Of a DNA stretch of 64,000 nt, positions 1 through 11,409 are shown piece after piece. The notes beneath the pieces are model-generated. The model ran no database searches and was not told where the DNA came from. It worked only from the letters and a program-made list of their open reading frames with translations. Source of the stretch: Parietichytrium sp. I65-24A (lineage: Eukaryota; Sar; Bigyra; Thraustochytrida; Thraustochytriidae); assembly GCA_012862575.1 (NCBI GenBank), contig BLSF01000024.1:374843-438842 (forward strand), in the 5' to 3' direction. The translations under genes were made by a program, and so were the position numbers. The first letter of the stretch is position 1; every line of letters starts with the position of its first letter.

Positions 1-270
1 AGCCTGCGCCTAGCACTGCTGTGAAAGCAGCCTCTTGAATAACAGCTCCATGGCCAAGCAATTTATGGGATGGATTCCTTTTAGACTACAACAAGAATTG
101 ATTTCGTTTACTTTTCTTCACCTTTTTGTTGGTCCTCCTCGTTTTCTTCTTTTTGAAATCTCCACTGTACTACGCATACTACGCATACACATAAACCATT
201 TTCACGTTAGCAGAGTCTATCGAATTGCAACTATATATATGTCAACCTCGGATGTCTGAACAACTGAATA

Positions 271-370
271 GGCACGATGCCCGAGCGGTCTAAGGGGTCA
301 CGTTAAGGTCTTCATTAGGAAGGTTCAACCGTGATGCGAAAGCGCGCGAGTTCAAATCTCGCTCGTGTCA
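271..370 (+). tRNA. tRNA-Leu (anticodon AAG) with a 20-base intron
   Basis: The sequence folds as a class II tRNA. The acceptor stem pairs GGCACGA (271-277) with TCGTGTC (363-369), followed by discriminator A370. The D-arm has a CCC/GGG stem. The anticodon stem is TCACG/CGTGA. The loop starts TTAAGG, which places the AAG anticodon after U33. About 20 extra bases sit between position 37 and position 38, the canonical site of eukaryotic nuclear tRNA introns. A short extra arm (TGCGAAAGCGC) and a T-arm GCGAG-TTCAAAT-CTCGC follow. The extra arm and the anticodon both fit leucine. The intragenic B box GAGTTCAAATC lies in the T-arm. The 3' CCA is not encoded, as expected for a eukaryote. Confidence 0.93.
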
Positions 371-651
371 AGTTTTTTTTCCTTTTTTTTTCCAATCAAT
401 TGGCTGTATTGCACAGTCGTATTGTTTTCGAGAAAACTAGGAATCCTATTCGGAAGGCGCAAAAAAGGTGCGCATTCCAACGCACCAGAATGAAAATAGA
501 GAATTATCAAGACTATGCTTCATTTTATTGTGTTGTCAGGGAAAGTAATTTCATGAATGATACAAGTCTATACGTACAAAGAGTCCACCTTTCTACTTCT
601 CTTTGAGTGTCTGCCATCCCGTCTCACTGAGAGGTGCGACGGCCAAACAAG
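371..651. other. Intergenic, tRNA to first protein gene
   Basis: Beyond the Pol III terminator I see only T-rich sequence and short open frames without protein-like composition. Confidence 0.5.
373..380 (+). terminator. RNA polymerase III T-run terminator
   Basis: A run of eight T begins two bases after the tRNA discriminator base, with a second T-run a few bases further on. This is the usual Pol III termination signal. Confidence 0.8.
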
Positions 652-2226
652 CTACGGATTCCAGTTGTGAATAATATCGGGCCCTCCGATTTTCCCAGCA
701 ACATTCTCCAGGGCGGTCCATAAGGCAGGCTCCTCAAAGTCAACAAAGCTTTCATCCCACACTGAGCCCCATGTAGATTCTTCGGGAACCCCGGCCTGCA
801 TTTGCTGGTAGGAGATGGAGGTCACAGATGGCCCAAAACTTGAAGAGGACGATGCTTGAGATGGATGAGGGTTTGGGTAGCCATGCCCGTGGCCACCATC
901 CGATTCACCATGTAGCCGAGGTTGAGGATACTGCGGTTGCTGTGGTGGAGGCGCTGACTGATAGACGGCGTTTCTCGCTGAATCGGAGTGCCTCCAATGT
1001 GAGTGCTGCTCGTGCTCATGTCGCTGCTGCTGCTGCTGCTGCTGCTGCGGTGCACTCGTTTCTGAGACGCCCCCATGACGATTGGCATCCATTGAAAAAT
1101 TAATTTGCTGCAATCCTTGAGGTGGTGAGCGCGTCGACTTTGGGTAGTCAGAGCTGGTAGTGCCCGTGTCCCCAAGCTTCACATATGTGGGGTTGACCTT
1201 GGAGGCGCCTTTAAAGATCCGTCGTCTTGAAAAAATATCTGGCCTCGACGCCTGCAAGTGGCTAAATTCTGCTAATTTCCTGTGCGCGCCTTCACTGGTG
1301 GGCGCCAGATTTTTAAATCCGAAGATCATGTACACCAAATAACCCTTTGCGTTGAACTCGCCCTCCTCATAAAAAGTCGCGGTGTATGAATTTCCAAAGC
1401 GATCCACGACATCTAAGGGCTCATCACTTTCAAAGCTCCACCGCACCTGGTCTTTTCCCTCGGGTTCTGGGGCAAGAATCATGTGCATGAACAGGCGCGA
1501 GATGAATTTATCAGCTTCCGCCTTATTCACCACGAACGGTTTCCAGAACGATATGTGCGGATTCTCCGTATCTTCCACGATCGCAGAACCTGAAGTTTCG
1601 GTGAAAAAGAAGTCAAAGCCAGGGCTAGTCAACAGATCTCTGGACCCGTTTTCGTGTCGCACTACGAAAAATGCGCTCCGATCCATGTAAAAGCACCTAC
1701 TTTGAACGGCTTCGTCGTACCTGCGAATGTCGGCATCCGAAAGCGGAGATTCTTTCAGCGACAGAAAGCTCACATCTATCGGAGCATCCGTCGACACTGC
1801 CAGCGTGGTCGCAGCATGCAGTCTACTCACGGACTTTTGCTCAGAGGCCATGAGAAACAAAAGATTGCAGAACCATTTTAGACTTGTAGGAGGCTTTTCC
1901 AGTCCGAGCCCCTTGTAGGTTTTCACACAGGCAGCAGCCGCCGAGTAATGCACCGCGGCTTCGGGATTGGGTTCCAGAATGCTCAACGACCTGAACGCCT
2001 CGAAATTCAATGACTTTTTCGGCGAAGTGCCTTCTTCCGCTGCGTTCCACTCGGGCTGGTTGGCTTGAGAAGCTTTGCCGCGGAGAATAATTCTCGGTGT
2101 GCATACTCTATTATGTTTGACGCATCGTTCGCACCTCCCCTGTCTGTCCGTTTCTACGGAGTATGTGCACTTCACTCGCGAGTCATAGCACGCCTGACAG
2201 GCGTTCGGCTTTTTACGTTTCAACAT
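652..2226 (-). CDS. Zn(II)2Cys6 putative transcription factor, paralogue A
   Basis: A 524-residue protein in one exon. It opens with a basic MLKRKKP, then six cysteines (C10, C13, C20, C32, C35, C42) spaced C-x2-C-x6-C-x11-C-x2-C-x6-C. That is the binuclear zinc-cluster consensus of fungal-type DNA-binding regulators. About 240 residues after the cluster are clearly related to the protein at 8706-10991; both contain KSV(S/G)RLHAATTLAVST and a VRH-x4-RD block. The block looks vaguely PAS-like to me, which is inference. The C-terminal third is low complexity, with polyQ near residue 395 and many H, S, P and Q. I start at the ATG at 2226 because the cluster follows at once. An in-frame ATG at 2328 would add a hydrophobic 34-residue leader that makes little sense for a nuclear factor. 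A regulator role is likely; targets are unknown. Confidence 0.82.
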   Translation of the reverse strand: MLKRKKPNACQACYDSRVKCTYSVETDRQGRCERCVKHNRVCTPRIILRGKASQANQPEWNAAEEGTSPKKSLNFEAFRSLSILEPNPEAAVHYSAAAACVKTYKGLGLEKPPTSLKWFCNLLFLMASEQKSVSRLHAATTLAVSTDAPIDVSFLSLKESPLSDADIRRYDEAVQSRCFYMDRSAFFVVRHENGSRDLLTSPGFDFFFTETSGSAIVEDTENPHISFWKPFVVNKAEADKFISRLFMHMILAPEPEGKDQVRWSFESDEPLDVVDRFGNSYTATFYEEGEFNAKGYLVYMIFGFKNLAPTSEGAHRKLAEFSHLQASRPDIFSRRRIFKGASKVNPTYVKLGDTGTTSSDYPKSTRSPPQGLQQINFSMDANRHGGVSETSAPQQQQQQQQRHEHEQHSHWRHSDSARNAVYQSAPPPQQPQYPQPRLHGESDGGHGHGYPNPHPSQASSSSSFGPSVTSISYQQMQAGVPEESTWGSVWDESFVDFEEPALWTALENVAGKIGGPDIIHNWNP

Positions 2227-5200
2227 TCTCGCCCCACCTCCAAACCTGGGCAAGGCCAATACAACCAGCCAGATAGAGAGAGCTTGACCGCGAGCAAGCA
2301 CTCTAACTACCAGACCCTTTGCGATCAATCTCCGAATTAATTAATGCTTCAAGCTCGAAACCATTCCAGCGCCAGTTTAACTTTTTTTTTTTTCCCAAAC
2401 ACCAGCGACAGCCCTGCGCCGCTCTGCCTCTGTCTCACTGTTATGATTCTTCGCCGAGTCTCGAGTCCCCTTGTCTACTCAAAGATCATGCCAACAACAA
2501 AGGTGAATTTGTGCGAGGTCTCCAGCTGGTCGTCTGCGCGGCGGGGTTTTCAGAGCGGTCGGTCAGAGGCAGCCCACCAAACACACACCAAACACACGCC
2601 AAACACACGCACAAACGCTGCAGCGGAGACCGGCAGGAGGCGGCTTGCACGGCCGCGCCTGCTGCTCAAACACGGGTCACGTCCCCACACGTTTTGCGCT
2701 TTCGAGCGGTCTCGCACGCGTCGCCCAGCCAGTTTGCAGTGCTTGCAGTGCTTGCTATTGCCGCAGAGTGCTTGAAGTTCTGTGAGAAGTGAGAGAATGT
2801 GAGAGGGGATAGATAAAGGGCAGAGGTGGCAGAGGTGAGTGAGACACCTAGCTCGCTAGTGTTGCTTCTAGTCCATCAAAGCTGTCAAGCTTGCGGGTTT
2901 TCTGGACTACAAAAACACTCGCTCCTAGTACATTCCCGAATTGTTTAATCTGAACTCTACCAGTCCAAGCTCACCAAACCGGAGCTCTGCGCCGATGCTA
3001 CCGATTGGCGTTGATTGGCAGTAGGACTGTGTTGCGCTGCGAGGAGAGAGCGGAGAAGAGGAAGAGGAGGAGGCGGAGGAGCAGAAAGGGGAAAAGGAAG
3101 AGGAGAGCACATTCATAGTATTGTTCACCAATTGCGACTACCCTCTTGAGATTGAAGAGTTGACTGTGAGTTAAAGAATTTAGAATTTAGAATAGTCAAG
3201 TAGAATTCTGGATTAATTATTTGAACACTACTGGTAGTACTCGGTACTACTGCAGATCGGCACAGAGTGGAGTGAATTCTCACGACGAATGCGAAAGATG
3301 CTCAGAGCTCTCAGAGCCCATATTCTTCCAACCACAGCTGCGAGTGCACCGCAGGACCTCATACTTTGCATAGCGGACAATCCTGGGTGGCGAGTTGCGC
3401 AATACACCTGCATACCCAATCCCGGAATATTTTTGGTTGCTGTAACGACTGCTCGCTTGAGAGAGCCTTTTAGTAAGCAGTAGTAAACTATTGTTCCGAT
3501 TTTTCCTGTTCGCTCTGTGCTCGTTACCGAGAGATAAGGTATTACTAGCTATTATCGTCGTTTTTTCCAACCTTCTCTTGGTCTTCGGCAGGTGTTTCCT
3601 GGCTTTTTAGACGAAACCCTTTTATGACCACGGTACCACTCAGTACCAAGAGCAACATAGAGCAACTCAGATTTGCTGTTCTGAATTCCGGTACTAGGGC
3701 ATTAGTGCCGAGAGTCTGAGACAGACCGAGTACGTGCGAGTGTTTGATGCCTTTTTATTTTTTTTTTGGGGCGATTCTTGTATGCGCATCTGAATTCTGA
3801 CAATTTTTTAACAATGATTTTTCCTCTCTGTCATTGACAACGTTAGGTTTCCTTAGATCTGTGAGTCATCCCAGCATGACCCTCGTAGTCCTCGTCGCGT
3901 CTCACTCATCCCGTCTATCAAAACAAAACTACGGGCCTTGTCAGACCTTCTCAATCTTTCGGCTGCAGCTTTGAGAAGCGATTACTATTGCTCGCTGTCT
4001 TTAGCTGAAAGATGCTGAAAGCACGTTCTCTTGTGAAGTGTTCACCAAGTGAAGAATGAAATAAGTTGATGCATGCACAAGGCAATGAAAGAGAACCGGC
4101 CATCTCAGATCCATCCACCCTTTGCCGACAAGCGTGTGACAGCCTGCGAGTCGACCGATTGGCTGTTCTCGCCAAGAAGAAGACTGTAGCTGCGTCGACA
4201 GTGCCGACACTCTCAATCGCGTCGCGTTCTCCAGCATGAGAGGAGCCATAACGCGATGAGAACTTCTGGCCGTAAGTCGTTGCCGGGCAAGTTCAGAATT
4301 GACCATGAGTGCAGGAATGTGTAAGTCTGTATTCCGTTGAATTTGAGGAGACGGTGACCGCGGCCGGTGACGGCGACTTGAATTCTTCATTTCTGCATTC
4401 TATTCGGCAAAGTGTGGCTTTCGGAATTCTGCGTTCCTAATTCCGCCACTATAAGGTCCAAGATGGACCAGGTACAAGTGCATACACCTGGCTCTGCTGG
4501 CTGGCTCCGCATTTGGTCCAAAGAGCTGAATTGCGGAAATTTGTATCCATCCCCACTTGCAATGCAATTAATTGTGAGGGCAGTAGTTGCTCAGAGATAC
4601 TCAGAGTCACTGCTTGTGCCACACTGAGTGCGAGGTGCAGACTGCTTCCCGCTGGTTCTCGACTTTCCCTCAGGCATCCTCAGGCTCAAGCCACCAGCTA
4701 CGGTATGCTAACTTACTTGTACCGGTACTTCAAGTTGCGAGGACTAGGACTAGGTAGCGGACGAGGTCCAGCTCTCGAGTGGGACGCAGGAATAAGGGGA
4801 GCGGAAAGAGAAGGTCTCTTTTCATTTTTTTACCTTTTCGGAGCTTTCTTATGTTTTCACTTCTGTTTTCTCGTGGACAAGTTTTGGAATGAAAATTTCA
4901 AGCGTTGGCTTCGGGTGGGAAATGTGTCCAAAACGGAAACCGCAATTTTCGCAGCCATTCCAAAACAGGATACAATCACGCACAAGGTACTGAGTGCTGA
5001 CTGTGAGTAATGGCACCTCTTATCCTCTCTTCCACCTTCAGCTGTCAATTTCCGAACTAAACTTAAGCGAATTTCTTTACCGCTCTGAGCAAAGGCTGAG
5101 GGTAATAGTACTCGAGTACTCTGTACATGGCTCAAGTCTTTTTTTCGCGAATACATCATAAATGAGTCTGCGGTAGAACAGTGTCACCGCAAAACGCGAA

Positions 5201-6808
5201 GATGGGCGACTCGTCGCCGCAAATTCCCATCACCACACTTTTCGAACCGCCACGGGAGCAACTACTGCCTCATCCTAGTACTCCTAGGCTCTTTCCGGTA
5301 CCTCTGCTCAGTGAGGTCCTAGCGTTGAGCATACAACCTAGGCGATTAGTATGTGTCCTACAAGGGCTAGAGGGGTGCACATCAGAATCATCGATACGGG
5401 ACCAGCGACGAGTGCTATTGCATTCTGTAATGACTTCTTCCAAATTGTCGACCGAGGAAAAGAAAGGGGACGTTATCATTAACTGGCAGGTCTTAGGTTA
5501 GGCGAACCTGTGACGACTGGGAAAAATGGATACTGTTTCAAGCGAAACAAAAACGTGAACAAAATGAAAATTTATAACCTGCTTGTCTGGCTCTTGCTGG
5601 ACTGTTCTCGTAACGATAACACACCATCTCTCCGTTCTATTTCGATCTGCCGCTTTTGCTGACTTTTTATATGTACTGAGTAACCTAAGATTGACGAAAC
5701 GAACATTCATCTGACGATGCTCTTGAATGCTCTTGACATTGATGACTGCTGCTTGCGAAAGACTCCCCTCCCCAATGCGAACAACCCTTGAACGGTTTTC
5801 CGAGAACTTTTGAAAGCGGCTAATTTTTCATACATCAGACAAAGACGTCACACAGCGACCAGCGCCGGTGGCCAGGCTTCGGCTAGAGTCCATTTCAGTC
5901 CTTCGCCTTTCTTGCTCAAATTTGCCAACTCTTCACTCTGTCAGAGAGTTCGCGCCGTAGACAGGCTGTCGTTTACAAATAGAAGACTCGCGCCCGTGAG
6001 CTGCAGGTGACACTTGCTGCGAGGTCTTTCGCTTCATTTTGACTGGCTTTTTCAAAGTTAAATCTCGATTTTGTTTCAAGGTCGAAAGGGTGCATTGTGG
6101 TGCGCGCACCTGCAGCGGCGGAGCTCGAGTCGAAAAGTTCTTCAACCAACCGTGACGTTCTTGAAGAATAGCAGCTTCTGAGTACGATGGGTCCGACGAA
6201 CACGGTTCCAACTGTGTGAGAAGCGGGCTTGCAAAGTGGAAAGGAACATGTGGGTGAGAATCCGCTGTGAACTTGGAGGAGACTGTGATCCATGAGACAG
6301 GTATGCTTTGCTCTCCCAAGGTTGCACTCAGGACAATACTCGTTCCCGGGCTACAAGGGAGCTTGCTCTTCGCTCAAAGGGCATGAGGATAAATGCCCAG
6401 ACGTTGCACTTGGTTTGCGAGTGTTTGCGAGTGTGACTTGGCCGCCCAAGAACCCAACCTTAATTCTTTTTAACTTTACCATGACCGCATTTCCCCACTC
6501 GAGTATCCCCAGTCAGTGCCGTGTGTTCACAGTAAAGTTTTTTTTTCCTGCCAGTCGAATCCAACCGACCAAAGTTGCAACTCCAAAGTCCTCACTCATT
6601 CTTGCATCGGAACCGGCATTGAGAACCGCAAGGGAGGGTTCTCAAGCATGCGGCCACCGAACCAACACCCGCCGGTTCTGATGCACAACGTATCGAGCCT
6701 GTCTGAATCCCTCCGATTAATTCCGATATGTGGTCTCCAATGAACGAAAAGGACTGACTGTGAAGAAAAGGATGGAGGGATAGATTGTCTTTTCTACCTT
6801 TCACCACT

Positions 6809-6850
6809 GCGAGAACTGCGAGAACTGCGAGAACTGCGAGAACTGCGAAC
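6809..6850. repeat. 9-base tandem repeat (GCGAGAACT)n
   Basis: Four full copies plus a partial one of GCGAGAACT in direct tandem, about 290 bases before the oxidoreductase start codon. Confidence 0.9.
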
Positions 6851-7086
6851 ACCATTTCATTTGGCACTCGATGCGCGTACCGGTACCGGTACCCGTACTG
6901 ACTATGAGTTCCATTCGGTAACTGGTACATACTGGTACTCATCCGAGTCGTCAGTGAGTACAGTGCTCGCGTCCCAGTGCGGTCTCCACAGGCAGTACAA
7001 CTGAATACGTGCGCAAGTCTTGGCGGTTCGGCAGTCAGCGTTCAGGGTGAGCTGCTCACTTGGCAAGGCGGCTAACCAACTCTACG

Positions 7087-7126
7087 CGGCAAGTCGGCAA
7101 GTCGGCAAGACGGCAAGACGGCAAGA
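7087..7126 (+). repeat. 8-base tandem repeat CGGCAAGW in 5' leader
   Basis: Five tandem copies of CGGCAAGT or CGGCAAGA end eight bases before the chosen ATG at 7134. The repeat could be translated only if an upstream non-ATG start at 7020 were used, so I place it in the 5' untranslated leader. Confidence 0.85.
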
Positions 7127-7133
7127 CTGCGCG

Positions 7134-8213
7134 ATGGCGTCTTCGATGGTGTCTGCCACAGCTGCTGTCATAACAGAGTGGGGCGCGGCTCCCGCTCTGC
7201 GCCATCTGAGCCTGCCCGGCGCAAAGGCCGGCCTCGTGTGCGTGCGCGTGCAAGCCACCGCTCTTCATAGGCTCGTACGCGCGCGAGCGTCTGGCAAGCA
7301 CTACTCGGTCAAAGGGCCGGGCAGCCTTCCGCACGTGCCTGGTGTCGACGGCGTTGGGGCGGAACTTGCAACGGGGAAACAAGTGTATTTTTCTACTCTC
7401 CTCGGCGCGCCACGGATCCCTCTGCCCGCGGATTCGGCGGATTCGGAGGCGGCGGACATGGCTGCTGGATCGTTCTTGACCCACGCCATCGTGAACGAGG
7501 CGGATGCCATCCCAATTCCGGTGCCGTCCTCGCCGGACCAGGAGGGACCATCGCCCGCAATGATCGCTGCCATGGTCAACCCAGTCATGGCCTCGTGGAT
7601 GGCGCTCAGAGTCCGGGCCGACCCAAAGCCATCTGAGGGGTTTTCAGTTCTAGTACTTGGCGCTACAGGTGTGTCCGGCCGAGCGGCTCTGGGCGTTTGT
7701 CGTGCTTTGGGTGCATCGAATATAATTGCAGCTGCGCGTCGGGGATCTCGGATAGAGTCCCTTCGCGCGGCGAAACTCGCGGACGGCTTTGTTTGCTTGG
7801 AAGACCTACAGTCATCAAACAATAACTCTGCGCTCAAATCGATTGCAGAGGTGGACTACGTGCTTGACTTTGTATGGGGCGCAAATGCGGGAGAGCTTAT
7901 GAACCAGATGATACATTTACGCGGGGATAAGAATCGATTGATACAGTGGGTGCAAATTGGAGGGACGGCAGGGGAAGAGACAACCTTACCGTCTGCTGCT
8001 CTTCGAAGCGGAAATATCCGTCTCATTGGGTCCGGGTTTGGGTCATTCTCCTCTGATAGTCTCCGCGAGCAAATTCCGCACATGCTGAGTGCCATTGTCA
8101 ACCAGCCCGACCTCACCAAAGATGTAGAGCTTGAAGAGCACCCACTGGAAGATATTTCAAATGTATGGGAGGCAGCCCTCAACGGTGACCGACGCGCTGT
8201 CTTCTTGCCTTGA
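7134..8213 (+). CDS. Medium-chain dehydrogenase/reductase family oxidoreductase (quinone reductase-like)
   Basis: A 359-residue protein of the MDR superfamily. An N-terminal GroES-like part (residues 1-150) includes a PHVPGVDGVG-type segment. A Rossmann fold follows, with the nucleotide-binding stretch VLGATGVSGRAALG near residues 173-186 and a GASNIIAAARR segment where the cofactor ribose is usually read. I see no catalytic or structural zinc ligands, so it belongs with the zinc-independent quinone oxidoreductase-like members that usually use NADPH. The substrate cannot be inferred. The ATG at 7134 begins MASSMVSATAA and matches where the family fold starts. No targeting signal is obvious. 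It sits between the two Zn2Cys6 paralogues on the opposite strand and is convergent with paralogue B. Confidence 0.85.
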   Translation: MASSMVSATAAVITEWGAAPALRHLSLPGAKAGLVCVRVQATALHRLVRARASGKHYSVKGPGSLPHVPGVDGVGAELATGKQVYFSTLLGAPRIPLPADSADSEAADMAAGSFLTHAIVNEADAIPIPVPSSPDQEGPSPAMIAAMVNPVMASWMALRVRADPKPSEGFSVLVLGATGVSGRAALGVCRALGASNIIAAARRGSRIESLRAAKLADGFVCLEDLQSSNNNSALKSIAEVDYVLDFVWGANAGELMNQMIHLRGDKNRLIQWVQIGGTAGEETTLPSAALRSGNIRLIGSGFGSFSSDSLREQIPHMLSAIVNQPDLTKDVELEEHPLEDISNVWEAALNGDRRAVFLP

Positions 8214-8705
8214 GCAGTGAGCGTTGGCCGGCCTGATCACGAGTGGCTAACTTTGTCCTTGGATTGCACGCGCATCACTTTATATACCTTTTCCAACACC
8301 CTCTTTTTGTGTGTTTCACTGCAGCGTGCTGGAATCCCAAAGATTGAACGCGCTCATTTGCGTAATTACGGCCAGCTCCAGTCAAGATTGCTGGCAAGCG
8401 CGCGACAAACAGAGTGTACTCTCCGACGTCATGCATTTTACTTCAAATTAAAGATGGCGGAGTCACGAGTTGGAAAGAGAGACATGAGCGATAATAATTC
8501 CCATTTACCATTTTTTTAAAGTACACGTTTGAAGCTCCAGAATTCAGAGACGGCAGAATAAACCGAGCGCTTTCGTATACACAACCAATTAGCGTGGAAA
8601 AGCAAGCGAAAGAAGATTCAAGTCTGGTCAATAGTATCATTTGTCCTCGGTATACATACATTTTGCTTTGGAAAAACACACAACTGCTCTGTAGTTCCGA
8701 GCACC
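8214..8705. other. Convergent intergenic space
   Basis: About 490 bases between the convergent 3' ends of the oxidoreductase and Zn2Cys6 paralogue B. I see no feature beyond a short T-run and no protein-like frame. Confidence 0.5.
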
Positions 8706-10991
8706 TCACTTGCGTTTGCGAGGCTTCGAAGATGCCGAATCAGCATGCGATGCACTTATTGGTGGCGCTCCAACGAAACCTTGCGACTGATTTGCATAAT
8801 ACGGATAACCCGGTACTTGACCGCCCGGAGGATACTGGAACTGTACCGAAGGGGGTGCCTGCATTCCCATGTGGCCTGGCATTGGGGCCTGATATGGTGG
8901 GCCGCTGTAATACGCAGCATTGCCCATCATGGCGCCGGGATTGGGGGGGGCGCCATTGATAGATTGTTCAGGCCTGCTTTCTGCTGCAGACTGTGAGTTT
9001 GAGGAGGCACCAGGGGCGAGCTTTTCTACCTTGACCTTCTTCGTCGCCGACCCACCACTACGAGAACTAGATTGTGACTTTTGGGAGACTGAACGATGAG
9101 GAAACGGCAAAGAGTTCCCGCCACCCTGCATCATTGGTGCATATTGTTGCCCGCCGTCGTGCTGCTGCTGCTGCTGGGAACGATATGCATCACCATTGGG
9201 CGCCGGGGGCGGAACCTGCGAAGAGTAATGGTATTGATAAGAAGACGGTCCACCGTCGGGCCTCTGGCCCCCCATCACATATCCAGGAGGTTCAGGCATG
9301 ACATTTCTTTCCCCAGGGTCTGGATACGACATATGGGCAGCGTGCACGGGGCGGGTGTTAGGCTGCATGTGCGGACGAAGCCCTATCTGATCTTGCTGTT
9401 GTCGTAGTCGGGGGTGTGGTGGTAACTGATTCTGAACGTGAACATTGGGAGGCTGAAAGCTGTGCGAAGATTGGCCGTTCGGATCTCGAGTATGTGTGAA
9501 ATTTTGTGTAGACATTTGTTGCTGGCGAACCTGACCGGGCGGCATTGACCCTGAGGGAGGGGATGGCCCTGTTTGCCGTCTCTCCCCTTGACCCGGACGA
9601 CCAGCGTTCCAACCCTCTCCTGTGTAAGGTGCAACAAAACCGCTGCTTGCATCTGGCGGCGGGAGCATCGTAGGAGGCGAGGGCCTCACGGGTTGCAACA
9701 TTCCATTCGGCGGGGACTCTGTGGATTGCCGAGAAGAAGAGGGCTGTGGACCGACGCTCTCCGGCTTTATGCGATGATAACTGTAATTCTTCAAATCGAA
9801 ATCTGCTTCAGAAGGTTGCTTCTGAGTTTCCTGGGAAGGGGTCCGGAACGGCACGCGAAGAGCGTGGAGCCTTCCAGCTCCAGAGTCATCCAGAGGCTCC
9901 AGGTTTCGGAACCCGAGCACCATGAAATTCAGAAATCCAGCCTTTGTGTAATACCCGGCTTCAAAAAGCTCGGCTTTGTAGGGAAAGCCCCGGTTGTCCC
10001 TGATTTGCACAGTTTTAGAATCACGTACATCCCATGCAAACGAGTCTCCCACCAAACCCTCTCTCCTCTCTGCCTTTATAACACCCTGAATCATCTTGGC
10101 AGAAAAGGCGTCCGCATCTTTGGGATCCACGACAAACTGCCGCCATATTTTGAAATGCGGCTCAGAATTCCGAACGTGAGATTTCGCGATTGATGCAGCA
10201 TCGATAAAGAGCTCTTCAAAGTCCATGGTAGCGATTACGTCCCGGTTGCCAGCATCGTGGCGAACAATAAAGCAAGCGCCAGCTTCTCGGCCTTCGAGGT
10301 ATTTGCCATGTATGTATTCCTGGAGTCTCCACTTCTCAGCATCCGTTGCTGGAGCGTCCTTGGAATTTAACAGTGTCATATCTATCTCCACGCCGGTCGA
10401 AACCGCCAACGTCGTGGCAGCGTGCAACCGCCCGACCGACTTGTCTTTCGTCGCCACCAGATACAACGAATGAATGAACGCTTTCAAAGAGTCCGGAGGA
10501 GAAGTGTAGCCCAACGCTTTGTAAGTCTTCACAAAAGCAGATGCCCCATTGTAGTGTTGCGTCAAATGAGGGTTGTCCTCGATGATCTCTAGGGCCTTGT
10601 ATGCATTCAAGTCCAGCTCGCGCGTAAACGAGCCACCTTCACTTCCCGGTTTGCAGCGTATTATCGCACGCGATTTGCACTCTCGGTTTTGTTTAAGGCA
10701 CCTCTCGCACTTGCCTCCGTTTGACTGAGCTGCACTAAAGACACATTTTACTGCAGAGTAGATGGAAATAAACCGCTCAAGTTAGTATTTTTGGCCTCCC
10801 TCAATCCACAAACCCAACCCCAATCCCAAGAGAAAAAAAGCTGATAGCGACCGGTGATCTCGATGAGACCGCGCGGTGCCCGCGAAAACAGAACAAACCA
10901 GCACACAGCACCAGACGGGAAAACGCCAAAGGATCAACTCACCTCTGCTAAAGTAGCAGCTCTCGCAAGCCATGGGCTTCTTCTTTTTCAT
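8706..10991 (-). CDS. Zn(II)2Cys6 putative transcription factor, paralogue B (two exons)
   Basis: Exons are complement(10943..10991) and complement(8706..10750), giving 697 residues. The intron (10751-10942, 192 bases) has GTGAGTTG at its donor, a perfect TACTAAC branch motif and a CTGCAG acceptor, and it splits the zinc cluster after YFSR. The spliced reading gives C9, C12, C19, C31, C34, C41 with exactly the spacing of paralogue A, which confirms the junction. The shared middle region (KSVGRLHAATTLAVST, FIVRHDAGNRDV) follows. Residues from about 330 onward are a long disordered tail rich in Q, P, S, G and N, ending in the basic SSKPRKRK, a plausible nuclear localisation signal. DNA binding and nuclear action are inferred from the cluster; targets and effector are unknown. 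The start ATG at 10991 opens MKKKKP, parallel to MLKRKKP in A. Confidence 0.85.
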
Positions 10992-11295
10992 GGTGGATAG
11001 AGCCCAACGCCCGAGCTCTTCCTCCTCGCCCCGCGGGCCAAACCCACGAGCGCACACTCACCACCCTACCTACTACCTACCGCCCTGCGCGCTCCCTTTC
11101 CTTTTTCTGTATCCTCTCCTCCTGCCTCCCCACCGACTGCGCGCACTCTCTCTCTCTGGCCCTCAGACACTGTGGGCAGGTGCTGGTTGCTGGGTGCTGG
11201 GTGCTGGGTGGATGGGTGGAGTGTGGAGGGTGCGTGGGTGGGTGGGTGTGTGGGTGGAGGGACGAGTGCCGCGAGTGCCACGAGTGCCACTTGGC

Positions 11296-11338
11296 TTGGT
11301 ACTCTGTACTCTGTACTCTCTGTACTCTGTACTCAGTA
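11296..11338. repeat. GTACTCT/GTACTCA short tandem repeat
   Basis: Five to six near-tandem units of GTACTCT and related sequence, an example of the GTAC-rich intergenic style of this genome. Confidence 0.8.
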
Positions 11339-11409
11339 CGCTGGCGTCTGCAGGGAAGCGGTGTAGGTAGCTAGTGGTTCATAAGTCGTCCGCGGCGTAG
11401 GGAGTAGAT

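Larger units (their letters stand above)
2227..7133. other. 4.9 kb gene-poor stretch
   Basis: No open frame here has protein-like composition or recognisable motifs. Candidates at 2319-2792, 4001-4390 and 4513-5010 look like chance frames. The stretch holds short tandem repeats (6809-6850 and 7087-7126), many GTAC-centred palindromes and four copies of the octamer GACTGTGA (3162, 4999, 6281, 6756). A small spliced gene cannot be excluded. Confidence 0.5.

Noticed and set aside
2227-2328. Upstream in-frame ATG (2328) of Zn2Cys6 paralogue A as the true start
   Set aside because: It adds a hydrophobic leader before a nuclear-type DNA-binding domain; paralogue B starts right at the basic KKKKP segment.
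2319-5010. Plus-strand frames 2319-2792 and 4513-5010 and minus-strand frame 4001-4390
   Set aside because: No conserved-looking blocks, odd composition (Cys, Ser, Thr runs from repeats) and no supporting splice signals.
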